Assembly: GCF_018324205.1 (NCBI RefSeq)
Contig: NZ_AP023356.1
Location: 5,562,001 to 5,626,000 of the forward strand
Length of the DNA stretch: 64,000 nucleotides
Source: Actinoplanes ianthinogenes
Lineage (GTDB): Bacteria > Actinomycetota > Actinomycetes > Mycobacteriales > Micromonosporaceae
Reading direction: 5' to 3'
Below the pieces are notes generated by a model. That model did not search any database and was not told the DNA's origin. It saw nothing but the letters and a program-made list of their open reading frames with translations. The translations under genes and the position numbers were made by a program. This document shows positions 25,280 through 33,092 of this stretch, piece by piece (the first letter of the stretch is position 1; every line of letters starts with the position of its first letter).

Positions 25280-26068
25280 TCACACTCCTGTCATCGTCGC
25301 CTTGGCCACCGCCGGGAAAAGCGCGTGCGCCCAGACCCGATAACCGTCCGCCGAGGGGTGGAACCCGTCGTAGCAGAGCGTCCCCGCGTCGGCCCGGAAC
25401 ACCGCCCCGGTCTCCGCGCCCAGGTCGACCACCGAGCCACCGGCCTCGGTCACCGCCCTGGCCTGGGCCCGTGCCATCCGGCGGCCGAGCAGCCCGGCGA
25501 GCTGCCGCAGCGGCGGCGCCATCGAGCGCATGGCACCCAGGTCGGGACAGGTCCCGACGACCACCTGCACGCCCGCCGACCGCAGCCGCCGGACCGCCTG
25601 GCCGAGGTGGCCGGCCGCCTCCTCCGGGTCGCGCAGCGAAGTGGCGTCGTGTGAGCCGATCAGGATGACCGCCACGTCCGGCCGGGCGCCGAGCAGCGCC
25701 CGGGCCACCTGGGTGGCCAGGTCCATCGACCGGGAACCGGCCACGCCGACGCTGGAGAGCAGCACGTGCCGCGGGCCCGTCTCCGGGGTGCCGTCGGCGA
25801 CCAGCCGGGCCAGCTGCCCGCCGACCGTGTCGGCCAGCCACTCCACACCGACCCCGACCGCGGCCGAGTCGCCGAGCAGCACCAGCCGCAGCGGCGGCGC
25901 GCCGGCCGGGCCCATCGACGTGCGCAGGGCCAGGCCCATCGTGGGTTTCGCATAGCGGCGGGCCTTGGCGGCCAGCATCTCCCCGGCGAGCAGGGCGGCG
26001 CCGCCCAGCGCACCGGCGAGCAGGCTCGTGGCCGCAGCCCTGGTCAATCGTTCCGGCAGCCCAGCCAT
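25280..26068 (-). CDS. SGNH/GDSL-family esterase, membrane-anchored
   Basis: A 262-residue SGNH hydrolase. An N-terminal hydrophobic segment (AATSLLAGALGGAALLAGEML, about residues 12–32) acts as a signal anchor. Block I is LVLLGDSAAVGVG (nucleophile Ser), block III is ILIGSHDA with His replacing the usual Asn of GxND, and block V is YDGFHPSADGY (Asp, His). The start ATG follows GGGAGG. It lies 32 bases from a second, related SGNH gene on the same strand, evidently a tandem duplication. The substrate could be a cell-wall or lipid ester. Confidence 0.87.
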   Translation of the reverse strand: MAGLPERLTRAAATSLLAGALGGAALLAGEMLAAKARRYAKPTMGLALRTSMGPAGAPPLRLVLLGDSAAVGVGVEWLADTVGGQLARLVADGTPETGPRHVLLSSVGVAGSRSMDLATQVARALLGARPDVAVILIGSHDATSLRDPEEAAGHLGQAVRRLRSAGVQVVVGTCPDLGAMRSMAPPLRQLAGLLGRRMARAQARAVTEAGGSVVDLGAETGAVFRADAGTLCYDGFHPSADGYRVWAHALFPAVAKATMTGV

Positions 26069-26100
26069 GTCCCGCCTCCCTGCGTCAGCTCGATCTTCGT

Positions 26101-27102
26101 CTACCCTACGGCGCTCGGTGCACCCGGCTTCGAACCAGAGCCGAACCAGTGCCGTGACTCCCCGAACCACGGGTGCCGGCGCAACTGTGCCCAGCGAGCG
26201 CCGGCCCGGAGCGGACTGACCTCGGTGCCCGGCGCGCGGACCGCCTCGTCGGCCGCCTCCGGCAGGGTGCGCACCGCCTCGGCGACCGGCACGGCGGGCC
26301 GGTCGTCCTCGCCCAGGGCAGCCATCACCGTCGGCATCATGACGGCCGCTGCTCGTGCGTACCCCTCGGCGGACGGATGAAAACGGTCCGAGCCGAACAT
26401 CCGGGCCGGATCCGCCTCGAACATCGGGCCGAGCAGGTTGCCGATCGACACCGTCCGGCCGCCGGCGCCGACCACGGCGACCGTCTGCGCGGCCGCGAGC
26501 TGCCGGCTCCAGCGCCGGGCCAGCCAGCGCAGCGGCGGCTTGATCGGCTGGATCGCGCCGATGTCCGGGCAGGTGCCGACGACCACCCGGCAGCCGGCCT
26601 CGCGCAGCCGGCGCACGGTGTCGCCGAGGTGGCGGACCGCGGACGCCCGGGCCGAGAAGTGCGTGACGTCGTTCCCGCCGATCAGGATGATGGCCAGGTC
26701 CGGCTGATATTCCAGGGCGGCGTCGACCTGCCAGGGCAGGCCCGACGAGACGCTGCCGACCACGGCCAGGCGGTGCAGGCGTACCGGGCGGTGCAGGCGG
26801 CGGGAGATGCCGGTGGCGAACAGCGCGCCCGGTGTCTCCCGGGGGCGGTGCACGCCGTACCCGGCGGCCGACGAGTCGCCCAGGATCACCAGGCTGAGTG
26901 GTTTGCCGGGCAGCTTGGCGCCGTACAGCCCGTCGCCGCGGGGCGGCGGGGCCTCGGCCAGCGGGATGATCCGGCGCGCGTCGGCGGCCTGCCGCAGCAG
27001 GAGCCCGGCGGAGAGGGCGGTGACGCCGGCGAGCGCCCCGGCGAGTGCGCCGGCGGCCTTGATCCGCTGCCGGGCGTCGCTGCTGATGAAAAAGCTGTTC
27101 AC
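26101..27102 (-). CDS. SGNH/GDSL-family esterase, membrane-anchored (paralog)
   Basis: A 333-residue SGNH hydrolase paralogous to the downstream gene. The signal anchor is at about residues 20–42. Block I is LVILGDSSAAGYG, block III is ILIGGNDVTHF with the canonical Asn, and block V is SDRFHPSAEGYARAA. A C-terminal extension of about 65 residues, absent from its neighbour, is rich in charged residues and ends WFGSGSKPGAPS. The GTG at 27102, preceded by GGGAG, gives an N-terminus VNSFFISSDARQRIK. The intact block III suggests that this copy keeps standard chemistry. Confidence 0.88.
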   Translation of the reverse strand: MNSFFISSDARQRIKAAGALAGALAGVTALSAGLLLRQAADARRIIPLAEAPPPRGDGLYGAKLPGKPLSLVILGDSSAAGYGVHRPRETPGALFATGISRRLHRPVRLHRLAVVGSVSSGLPWQVDAALEYQPDLAIILIGGNDVTHFSARASAVRHLGDTVRRLREAGCRVVVGTCPDIGAIQPIKPPLRWLARRWSRQLAAAQTVAVVGAGGRTVSIGNLLGPMFEADPARMFGSDRFHPSAEGYARAAAVMMPTVMAALGEDDRPAVPVAEAVRTLPEAADEAVRAPGTEVSPLRAGARWAQLRRHPWFGESRHWFGSGSKPGAPSAVG

Positions 27103-27285
27103 AGTCTCCCTCGCTGTCGTCCGAAGGGAACTAACCGGCGCGGCGTTCGCCCCCCGGGGTGGTGGGGAGCCGTCCGGCACGGCCTAGATCGGCACCTGGC
27201 GTCGGGATTCGAGGCTAACTCGCGATGGCGAGAGGCAATCATGGCGCATCCAAGTCATGCTGGAGTTGCGGAAAGGGGAACAGAC

Positions 27286-27630
27286 ATGGCCAAAACTCTG
27301 AAGCGTACGGCGGCGTTCACCGCCCTGGGCCGCGCCCTGATGGCCGGCACCCGGGGCGGACCGTCGCTGAGCAGGCGACTCGCGGCGATCCCGCGGATGC
27401 TCGTGGCCACCGCCAGGGGTGAGTACGACGGCGGCATGCGGCTGGCCATGATGGCCGTCGCCACGGCCTACGTGGTCTCCCCGATCGACGCGGTGCCGGA
27501 GATGTTCCTCTTCGTCTTCGGCCTGGTCGACGACGCGGTCGCGATCACCTGGCTGGCCGGCACGGTGCTCAGCGAGACGGAGCGGTTCCTGGAGTGGGAG
27601 CGGGTGACCAAGCACGTCGTCGTAGGCTGA
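27286..27630 (+). CDS. DUF1232 (YkvA-like) membrane protein
   Basis: A 114-residue protein carrying the DUF1232 signature AYVVSPIDAVPEMF in the middle, then a hydrophobic helix (VFGLVDDAVAITWLAG). The ATG follows GAAAGGGG. It is 3 bases from cbs. Its stop codon overlaps the TAGGCT box proposed for cbs. Function of DUF1232 proteins is unknown; they are thought to be membrane-associated. Confidence 0.88.
   Translation: MAKTLKRTAAFTALGRALMAGTRGGPSLSRRLAAIPRMLVATARGEYDGGMRLAMMAVATAYVVSPIDAVPEMFLFVFGLVDDAVAITWLAGTVLSETERFLEWERVTKHVVVG
27623..27628 (+). promoter_or_regulatory. Candidate –10 box (TAGGCT) of cbs
   Basis: TAGGCT lies five bases before the cbs GTG, inside the last codons of the DUF1232 gene. 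A leaderless cbs mRNA would allow expression apart from the upstream gene. Confidence 0.4.
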
Positions 27631-27633
27631 AGC

Positions 27634-28992
27634 GTGCGCTATTACGACAACGTAGTCGAGATCATCGGCAACACCCCGCTGGTCCGATTGAACAGCGTGA
27701 CCGAAGGCATCAGTGCCACCGTGCTGGCCAAGGTCGAGTACATGAATCCCGGCGGTTCGGTGAAAGACCGGATCGCCCTGCGAATGGTCGAGGACGCCGA
27801 GGCCGCGGGGCTGCTCAAGCCCGGCGGCACGATCGTCGAGCCGACCAGCGGAAACACCGGGGTCGGCCTGGCCCTGGTGGCGCAGCGACGGGGCTACAAG
27901 TGCGTCTTCGTCTGCCCGGACAAGGTCAGCGAGGACAAGCAGAACGTGCTGCGGGCGTACGGCGCCGAGGTCGTGGTCTGCCCGACCGCGGTGGCCCCGG
28001 AGGACCCGCGTTCCTACTACAACGTCTCGGCCCAGCTGACCCGGGACATCCCGGGCGCCTGGAAACCGGATCAGTACAGCAACCCGGCCAACCCACGGTC
28101 GCACTACGAGCAGACCGGCCCGGAGATCTGGGAGCAGACCGCCGGGAAGATCACCCACTTCGTGGCGGGGGTGGGCACCGGCGGCACGATCAGCGGCGTC
28201 GGGCGCTACCTCAAGGAGCAGGGCGACGTCCGGGTGATCGGGGCCGACCCGGAGGGCTCGGTGTACTCGGGCGGGACCGGCCGGCCCTACCTGGTGGAGG
28301 GCGTCGGCGAGGACTTCTGGCCGACCGCGTACGACCGGACGGTCACCGACCAGGTGATCGAGGTGAGCGACTCGGACTCGTTCGAGATGACCCGCCGGCT
28401 GGCCCGCGAGGAAGGGCTGCTGGTCGGCGGCTCGTGCGGGATGGCCGTGGTGGCGGCGCTCGAGGTGGCCCGCAAGGCCGGACCGGACGACGTGATCGTG
28501 GTGCTGCTGCCGGACGGTGGCCGTGGCTACCTTTCCAAGATCTTCAACGACAAGTGGATGGCCCGGTACGGGTTCCTGCGTACCCCCGGTGACGCGCCGA
28601 CGGTGGCCGACGCGCTGGCCGCCAAGGGCGCGGAGATCCCGCCGCTGGTGCACGTGCACCCGACCGAGACGGTTCGCGACGCGATCGACTACATGCGGGA
28701 GTACGGGGTCAGCCAGCTCCCGGTGCTCAAGGCCGAGCCGCCGGTGGTGACCGGTGAGGTGGCCGGCTCGATCTCGGAGAAAGCGCTGCTCGACGCGCTC
28801 TTCACCGGGCAGGCACACCTGCACGACACGATCGAGCGGCACATGGGTGACCCGCTGCCGATGATCGGTGGGGGCGAGTCGGTGAGCGAGGCGGTGTCGC
28901 TGCTGGAGAAAGCGGACGCTGCGATGGTTCTGGTCGACGGCAAGCCGGCCGGGGTCCTCACCCGGCAGGATTTGCTGGCGCATTTGAGCTGA
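27634..28992 (+). CDS. cbs: Cystathionine β-synthase
   Basis: A 452-residue PLP enzyme condensing homocysteine with serine to give cystathionine. The catalytic domain (1–320) has the PLP lysine Lys44 in NPGGSVKDRIA, the substrate loop VEPTSGNTGVGLA, and the phosphate-binding GVGTGGTISG. Two C-terminal CBS domains (about 325–452) end ADAAMVLVDGKPAGVLTRQDL and may bind adenosyl ligands. Without a heme-binding N-terminus it is the bacterial type. Together with metB at 37.4 kb it forms the transsulfuration route. It corresponds to Rv1077. The start is GTG. Confidence 0.95.
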   Translation: MRYYDNVVEIIGNTPLVRLNSVTEGISATVLAKVEYMNPGGSVKDRIALRMVEDAEAAGLLKPGGTIVEPTSGNTGVGLALVAQRRGYKCVFVCPDKVSEDKQNVLRAYGAEVVVCPTAVAPEDPRSYYNVSAQLTRDIPGAWKPDQYSNPANPRSHYEQTGPEIWEQTAGKITHFVAGVGTGGTISGVGRYLKEQGDVRVIGADPEGSVYSGGTGRPYLVEGVGEDFWPTAYDRTVTDQVIEVSDSDSFEMTRRLAREEGLLVGGSCGMAVVAALEVARKAGPDDVIVVLLPDGGRGYLSKIFNDKWMARYGFLRTPGDAPTVADALAAKGAEIPPLVHVHPTETVRDAIDYMREYGVSQLPVLKAEPPVVTGEVAGSISEKALLDALFTGQAHLHDTIERHMGDPLPMIGGGESVSEAVSLLEKADAAMVLVDGKPAGVLTRQDLLAHLS

Positions 28993-29023
28993 GCTGAGCT
29001 GGCTGGCTCCGCTTCGCTCCGCG

Positions 29024-29123
29024 GCAATTCGCCTTGTAACCGGTGAGATGGGCGCGACTTTTCCGGCACCGCACACCCCGCGGCGTCGGAAAAGCCGTGC
29101 CCATCTCACCGGCGGCGAATTGC
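29024..29123. repeat. 100-base interrupted palindrome (MITE-like or bidirectional terminator)
   Basis: Three nested perfect stems: gcaattcgcc/ggcgaattgc (29024–29033 with 29114–29123, 10 bp), ccggtgagatgggc/gcccatctcaccgg (29040–29053 with 29099–29112, 14 bp), and cttttccg/cggaaaag (29058–29065 with 29087–29094, 8 bp), with a 21-base loop. It lies between the convergent cbs and protease genes. A small palindrome gacct-gtc-aggtc adjoins its right end. Confidence 0.85.
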
Positions 29124-29244
29124 GACCTGTCAGGTCTCTCCGTGGGCACAAGTAAAAGCGTCTGCTCACTCGTGGGGGAGTGAGGACGTCTGCCGAACCG
29201 GCGGCGAATGGTGCCTGGCGGGTCGGCTCCACGGTGGTGGGCTG

Positions 29245-30174
29245 TCAGGTCAGTTCGGTGGGGACGGTTAGGACGTCTACCAGGGCGTTGCGGCGGAGCA
29301 GGGTGATGGGCAGGTTGACGCCGATCGCCGGGCCCAGCATCAGGCGCTGCAAGGCCTGGACCGAAGCGATCGGGCGGCCACCGGCGGTGAGCAGGACGTC
29401 GCCCAGGTAGATGCCGGCCAGGCCGGCCGGGCTGCCCGGCACCACCTCGACCACCCGCAGACCCTGCTTCTGCCCGAGCCGGTCGGCCAGCTGCGGCGGC
29501 AGCGGGGTCGGCACCCCGGCCACCCCGAGCCAGGCGCGCCGGACCCGGCCGGTGGCGACCAGCTCGCCGATGATCGACCGGGTGGTGTTGTTGATCGGGA
29601 CCGCGAGGCCGAGGCCGTACCCGGCGACCGCGGTGTTGACGCCGACCACCGTGCCGGTGGAGTCGGCCAGCGCGCCGCCCGAGTTGCCCGGGTTCAGCGC
29701 GGCGTCGGTCTGGATGACGTTGTCGATGATCCGGACCCGGCGGCCGTCCCGGGCCGGCAGCGAGCGGCCCAGCCCGGAGACCACCCCGGCGGTCACCGAA
29801 CCGGCCAGGCCCATCGGATTGCCGACCGCCACCACGAGCTGACCGATCCGCAGCCGGTCGGCGTCGCCGAGCGGCGCGGCCGGGGCGGCCGGGTGGTGGA
29901 CCCGGACCACCGCGAGGTCGGAGAGCGGGTCCGCGCCGACCACGTCGAAGGGCGTCTCGGTGCCCTCCGCGAAGGCCGCCGAGCCGGTGGCGGCGCCGGC
30001 CACCACGTGCGCGTTCGTCAGCAGGAAACCGTCGTCGGTGAAGGTGACCGCGGAGCCGGCGCCGCCGCGCGGGGAACGAATGGTGAGTGCCGCCACCGAG
30101 GGCAGGAGACGGCCGGCCACACCGGTGACGATGCGGCTGTAGGCATCGAGCGCCTCGGATTCTTCGGTGTCCAT
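29245..30174 (-). CDS. HtrA-like trypsin-fold serine protease with PDZ domain
   Basis: A 309-residue S1C protease. Counting from the ATG at 30174, the triad is His56 (LLTNAHVV), Asp86 (DPLSDLAVV) and Ser165 (NPGNSGGALAD). A PDZ domain occupies about residues 215–305 (LRVVEVVPGSPAGLAGIYLGDVLL). No signal peptide or membrane helix is visible after the chosen start, so it may be cytoplasmic or the true start may be upstream; a GTG about 28 codons upstream is also in frame and neither has a good ribosome site. It probably handles misfolded proteins. Confidence 0.87.
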   Translation of the reverse strand: MDTEESEALDAYSRIVTGVAGRLLPSVAALTIRSPRGGAGSAVTFTDDGFLLTNAHVVAGAATGSAAFAEGTETPFDVVGADPLSDLAVVRVHHPAAPAAPLGDADRLRIGQLVVAVGNPMGLAGSVTAGVVSGLGRSLPARDGRRVRIIDNVIQTDAALNPGNSGGALADSTGTVVGVNTAVAGYGLGLAVPINNTTRSIIGELVATGRVRRAWLGVAGVPTPLPPQLADRLGQKQGLRVVEVVPGSPAGLAGIYLGDVLLTAGGRPIASVQALQRLMLGPAIGVNLPITLLRRNALVDVLTVPTELT

Positions 30175-30375
30175 GTCCGGGTCAACACCCGGATCCGCGA
30201 CGTCGATGCCGGTAGATCGTCCGCCGTCGGCGAACACGACAACGGGAGCACTGTGGACATCAGCGGTTACAGATAGTCGCCACAGTCGCACACACAGTCC
30301 GACCTGCGGAGGACCCGATGCGGTTGTATGTGTCGTGACGGAGCTATGAGCCACTCCCGGACGAAGGGGTAGGGG

Positions 30376-30669
30376 ATGGTCGACGTCGACGAGGCGCCGC
30401 CTGCCGACATCGTGGACCGCCTGCTGTGGCAGGACGCGCAGCAGATGCTCGGCCGGCACCTGACGGCCGGACCGGACGGCAACTGTGTCTGGTGTGGATG
30501 GCGCTGGCCGTGCTCGGCCCGCCGCCTCGCGGAGCGGGCCGACGCCGTGTCCCGCCGGCCCTGGCGCGAGGCCTGGACCCTGCGGCACGACCGGAACAGT
30601 CTGCCGGCCACGATGACCGATCGCGGCCGCCCGGATCGCAACCACCATCATCGGAGGTACCTGGACTGA
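30376..30669 (+). CDS. Small Cys-rich protein (CxWCG…PC type)
   Basis: A 97-residue protein with the pattern GNCVWCGWRWPCSARRLAE in the middle, a short motif common in small actinomycete proteins, where the three Cys may bind a metal. The C-terminus is basic and His-rich (RNHHHRRYLD). The ATG follows GTAGGGG. It diverges from the HtrA-like gene. Function unknown. Confidence 0.66.
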   Translation: MVDVDEAPPADIVDRLLWQDAQQMLGRHLTAGPDGNCVWCGWRWPCSARRLAERADAVSRRPWREAWTLRHDRNSLPATMTDRGRPDRNHHHRRYLD

Positions 30670-30810
30670 GACTTCGACGTTCGCCGACGAGCTTGACCGT
30701 CCCCCGGCAAGCCTTGGCTTCCCGGCCCGGCGAACGTCTCCCGGCGGTGACGCCGGGGCGCCCCGCCAGCGCTCCGGTATTCCCGCGCCCAAGCCCGCTC
30801 CGAGCCGGGC

Positions 30811-30838
30811 CGGGATCAGCACGCCTCCGCTGATCCCG
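30811..30838. terminator. Hairpin 1 in the 30.7–31.2 kb gap
   Basis: Perfect 10-bp arms cgggatcagc/gctgatcccg with an 8-base loop. Confidence 0.55.
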
Positions 30839-30941
30839 CGCCTCCGGCCAGGCGCACCGGTTCGAGCGGGGCGGTTGGCGGGAGCGCGTGACTACAGGTT
30901 CCCCCGCATTCACTCGGTCGCGCGTTCCCGCCCAACCAGCG

Positions 30942-30965
30942 GTCCCGTTGCTTCAGCAACGGGAC
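30942..30965. terminator. Hairpin 2 in the gap
   Basis: Perfect 10-bp arms gtcccgttgc/gcaacgggac with loop ttca. The left arm plus one base (gtcccgttgct) recurs at 33002–33012, upstream of rnz. Confidence 0.6.
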
Positions 30966-31046
30966 TCGCCATTTCCCGGCAAGAATTGCACGATCTTCTT
31001 TTACGCGCGTCCGCTGTGGTCCGGACCGCATGCTCCCGCGCGGGCC

Positions 31047-31094
31047 GGGCTCGGAGATCTGGCCGCTGGCGCGTCCAGGGCGATCTCCGAGCCC
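31047..31094. terminator. Hairpin 3 in the gap
   Basis: Perfect 13-bp arms gggctcggagatc/gatctccgagccc separated by 22 bases. Confidence 0.55.
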
Positions 31095-31198
31095 TTCATT
31101 GTCCGCGGGTGGTTCCGGAGATCAAACCCGCCTCCTCGCAGCTCTCCTTGCCCGAGCCACGCCTCTGTCCGCCGATGCGCGCGATTCCGGGCCGACTC

Positions 31199-31702
31199 TC
31201 ACAGTGGGTGGGAATAGCGGAGCTGGGGGACCGGGACGTCGTTGACGGGCTCGGTGCGGGTGGCGCCGTCGGGGTGCCAGCCGCCGCGCTCATAGAAGCG
31301 GCGGGCCTGATGATTCTCGGTCAGAACCCAGAGGACCGCGCGGTCGCCGCCGAGGCTGGGCAACTCCTTCAGCGCGTGGATCATCAGGGCGCGCCCGACG
31401 CCGGTGCCGACGTGATCCGGGTCGACGTGGATGGCGTAGAGCTCGGCGGCGCCCGGAGTCTCGCTCGGTCCCAGATAAGTGAACCCGGCCAGCTCGCCGT
31501 CCACCTCGGCGAGCGTCATCCGGTGCGTCTCCCGCTCCCAGCGCCAGCGCTCGGCCCACCACTCGCCGAACGACTCCGCGCTCCGCGCCTCCAGGACCTC
31601 CCGGCTGATGAAGCCGGAGTAGGCGGCCACGCGGGACCGCTGGTGCAGGACACCGACCTGAACCGGATCCGCCTCGCCGGCGGGACGCAGCAGAACGCTC
31701 AT
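31199..31702 (-). CDS. GNAT-family N-acetyltransferase
   Basis: A 167-residue acetyltransferase. The GNAT core is clear: RMTLAEVDGELAGFTYLG, LYAIHVDPDHVGTGVGRALMIHAL (acetyl-CoA loop) and ENHQARRFYERGGWHPDGA (C-terminal motif). The length and N-terminal arrangement (HQRSRVAAYSGFISREVL) resemble the RimI/puromycin-acetyltransferase-like group. Substrate unknown. It appears leaderless (TAGTCT seven bases upstream of the ATG). Confidence 0.88.
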   Translation of the reverse strand: MSVLLRPAGEADPVQVGVLHQRSRVAAYSGFISREVLEARSAESFGEWWAERWRWERETHRMTLAEVDGELAGFTYLGPSETPGAAELYAIHVDPDHVGTGVGRALMIHALKELPSLGGDRAVLWVLTENHQARRFYERGGWHPDGATRTEPVNDVPVPQLRYSHPL

Positions 31703-31709
31703 GCGGACG

Positions 31710-31715
31710 AGACTA
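31710..31715 (-). promoter_or_regulatory. Candidate –10 box (TAGTCT), leaderless
   Basis: On the minus strand TAGTCT is followed by seven bases and then the ATG of the GNAT gene. Confidence 0.45.
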
Positions 31716-31829
31716 GTGCCGCGCCGCCCGGCGAAGCTGGTTGTCCACAACGGCGCTCTGTCCACAGGGCGTCCCGGGAATGTCAGCTTCCCCCGCCAGA
31801 CTGTCCAGCGGGGGCAACCCCCAGGGAGG

Positions 31830-31902
31830 GCGGGCCTGTGCGTGGGGGGCGGGCCTGTGCCCTGGGGCGGGCCTGTGCGTGCGGGCGGGCCTGTGCGTTG
31901 GG
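31830..31902. repeat. 18-bp minisatellite, four copies
   Basis: The core gcgggcctgtgc recurs at 31830, 31849, 31867 and 31885 (spacing 19, 18, 18), with variable joints such as gtgggg or cctggg. It lies just beyond the 3' end of rnz. Confidence 0.85.
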
Positions 31903-31912
31903 GCGGACGTGG

Positions 31913-32806
31913 TCAGCGGCGGGCGGGGAAGGGGACGCGCAGGAGGTCCTCGGCGATCGTGATCGGGCCGTCGAACTCCTTGCGGGCCTCCTCCAGGAAC
32001 CGGGACGAGTCCTGGTATCGCTGGGAGAAGTGGGTGAGCACCAGCTGGCGCACCCCGCACTCCCGGGCCACGGCCGCCGCCTGCCCGGCCGTCAGGTGAC
32101 CCACCTGCGCCGCCATCCCGGCGTCCTCGGCCAGGAACGTCGACTCGATGACCAGCATGTCCACGCCCTGGGCCAGGGTGTAGACGTTGTCGCACAGGCC
32201 GGTGTCCATCACGAACGCCATGCTCTGGCCGGGGCGCACCGTGCTGACCTGCTCCAGGGTCACCGGGCCGGCGTGACCGGTGCGCTGCAACTCGCCGACG
32301 GCCGGCCCGCTGATCCCGTGCGCGCTCAGCAGCTCCGGGACCATCCGGCGCGAGTCCGGCTCGGTGAGGCGGTAGCCGTACGTCTCGATGGAATGCCGCA
32401 GCGGCAGGGCCGTGAGGCGCCCCGCGGACGTCTCCGCGACGAACGCCGCGCCCACCGGCGACGGCACGATGTCGGCGTTGTCCCAGTAGCTCGTGGCGTG
32501 CCGCAGCCGGTCGTAGAACTCCTGGCCACCGGCCGGGTAGTGCACCGACACCGGGTGCGGCACCCGGTCCAGCGAGATCCGCTGGAGGATGCCGGGCAGG
32601 CCGAGGCTGTGGTCGCCGTGGAAGTGCGTGACGCAGATCCGTTTGATCGGGGTGACCGGGAGGCCGGCCAGCAGCAGCTGGCGCTGGGTGCCCTCGCCTG
32701 GGTCGAAGAGGATCACCTCGTCGTCGAAGCGGAGCAGGTAGCCGTTGTGGTTGCGGTGCCGGGTCGGCACCTGGCTGGCCGTGCCCAGCACTATCAGCTC
32801 ACGCAT
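31913..32806 (-). CDS. rnz: Ribonuclease Z
   Basis: A 297-residue metallo-β-lactamase-fold endonuclease that cuts the 3' trailer from tRNA precursors, needed where CCA is not encoded, as for the tRNA-Leu here. The zinc motif THFHGDHSLG places His61, His63, Asp65 and His66. Further ligands lie in FVMDTG and VLTHFSQRY. The flexible exosite arm is present. The ATG is preceded by a G-rich stretch, and 286 bases of strongly structured sequence separate it from ppk2 upstream. Confidence 0.94.
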   Translation of the reverse strand: MRELIVLGTASQVPTRHRNHNGYLLRFDDEVILFDPGEGTQRQLLLAGLPVTPIKRICVTHFHGDHSLGLPGILQRISLDRVPHPVSVHYPAGGQEFYDRLRHATSYWDNADIVPSPVGAAFVAETSAGRLTALPLRHSIETYGYRLTEPDSRRMVPELLSAHGISGPAVGELQRTGHAGPVTLEQVSTVRPGQSMAFVMDTGLCDNVYTLAQGVDMLVIESTFLAEDAGMAAQVGHLTAGQAAAVARECGVRQLVLTHFSQRYQDSSRFLEEARKEFDGPITIAEDLLRVPFPARR

Positions 32807-32832
32807 CGAGCGGCCCCCGGTCGGAAATGAAG

Positions 32833-32995
32833 CGACCCCCGGGGACTTCCACGATCACGAAGGATCGTGGTCCGGTCGGACAAGGCCGGATCCCCGGGGG
32901 TCGGGTGGCTGTCTGGTACTCGCCGGGCCGCTGCCACACGGTCTCGACGCATTCAAAACGAAGCTGTCAAGGACAGCGGCTAGCGGACAGCCACC
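32833..32995 (-). ncRNA. Contiguous structured segment upstream of rnz (candidate leader RNA)
   Basis: Two abutting folds. Fold A (32833–32903) is a three-way junction: outer 13-bp stem cgacccccgggga/tccccgggggtcg, enclosing hairpin ccacgatc/gatcgtgg (32849–32870) and hairpin tccgg/ccgga (32871–32890), with only three unpaired junction bases. Fold B begins at the next base: ggtggctgtc/gacagccacc (32904–32913 with 32986–32995), with an inner stem gccgctg/cagcggc. The minus strand is drawn because both flanking genes are on it; the fold is possible on either strand. Transcription is not shown. Confidence 0.5.
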
Positions 32996-33092
32996 TCACG
33001 AGTCCCGTTGCTATACAACTTCGGACCACCTCCCTTCACGTGTACGGCCACGTTAACCACCCGCCGCCGTCACCGCCAACGGTTTTGAATCA

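Larger units (their letters stand above)
30670..31198. other. 529-base gap rich in perfect hairpins
   Basis: No convincing gene: the open frames across it have poor codon bias and no family-like features. It contains three perfect inverted repeats, listed separately, and a less GC-rich stretch (gcacgatcttcttttacgcg, about 30,987). Both flanking genes point into it, so terminators are expected, but three in a row is more than needed. Confidence 0.6.

Noticed and set aside
30888..31217. 109-codon plus-strand ORF in the 30.7–31.2 kb gap
   Set aside because: Starts at a GTG without ribosome site, has poor codon bias and runs across two of the hairpins; not supported as a gene.
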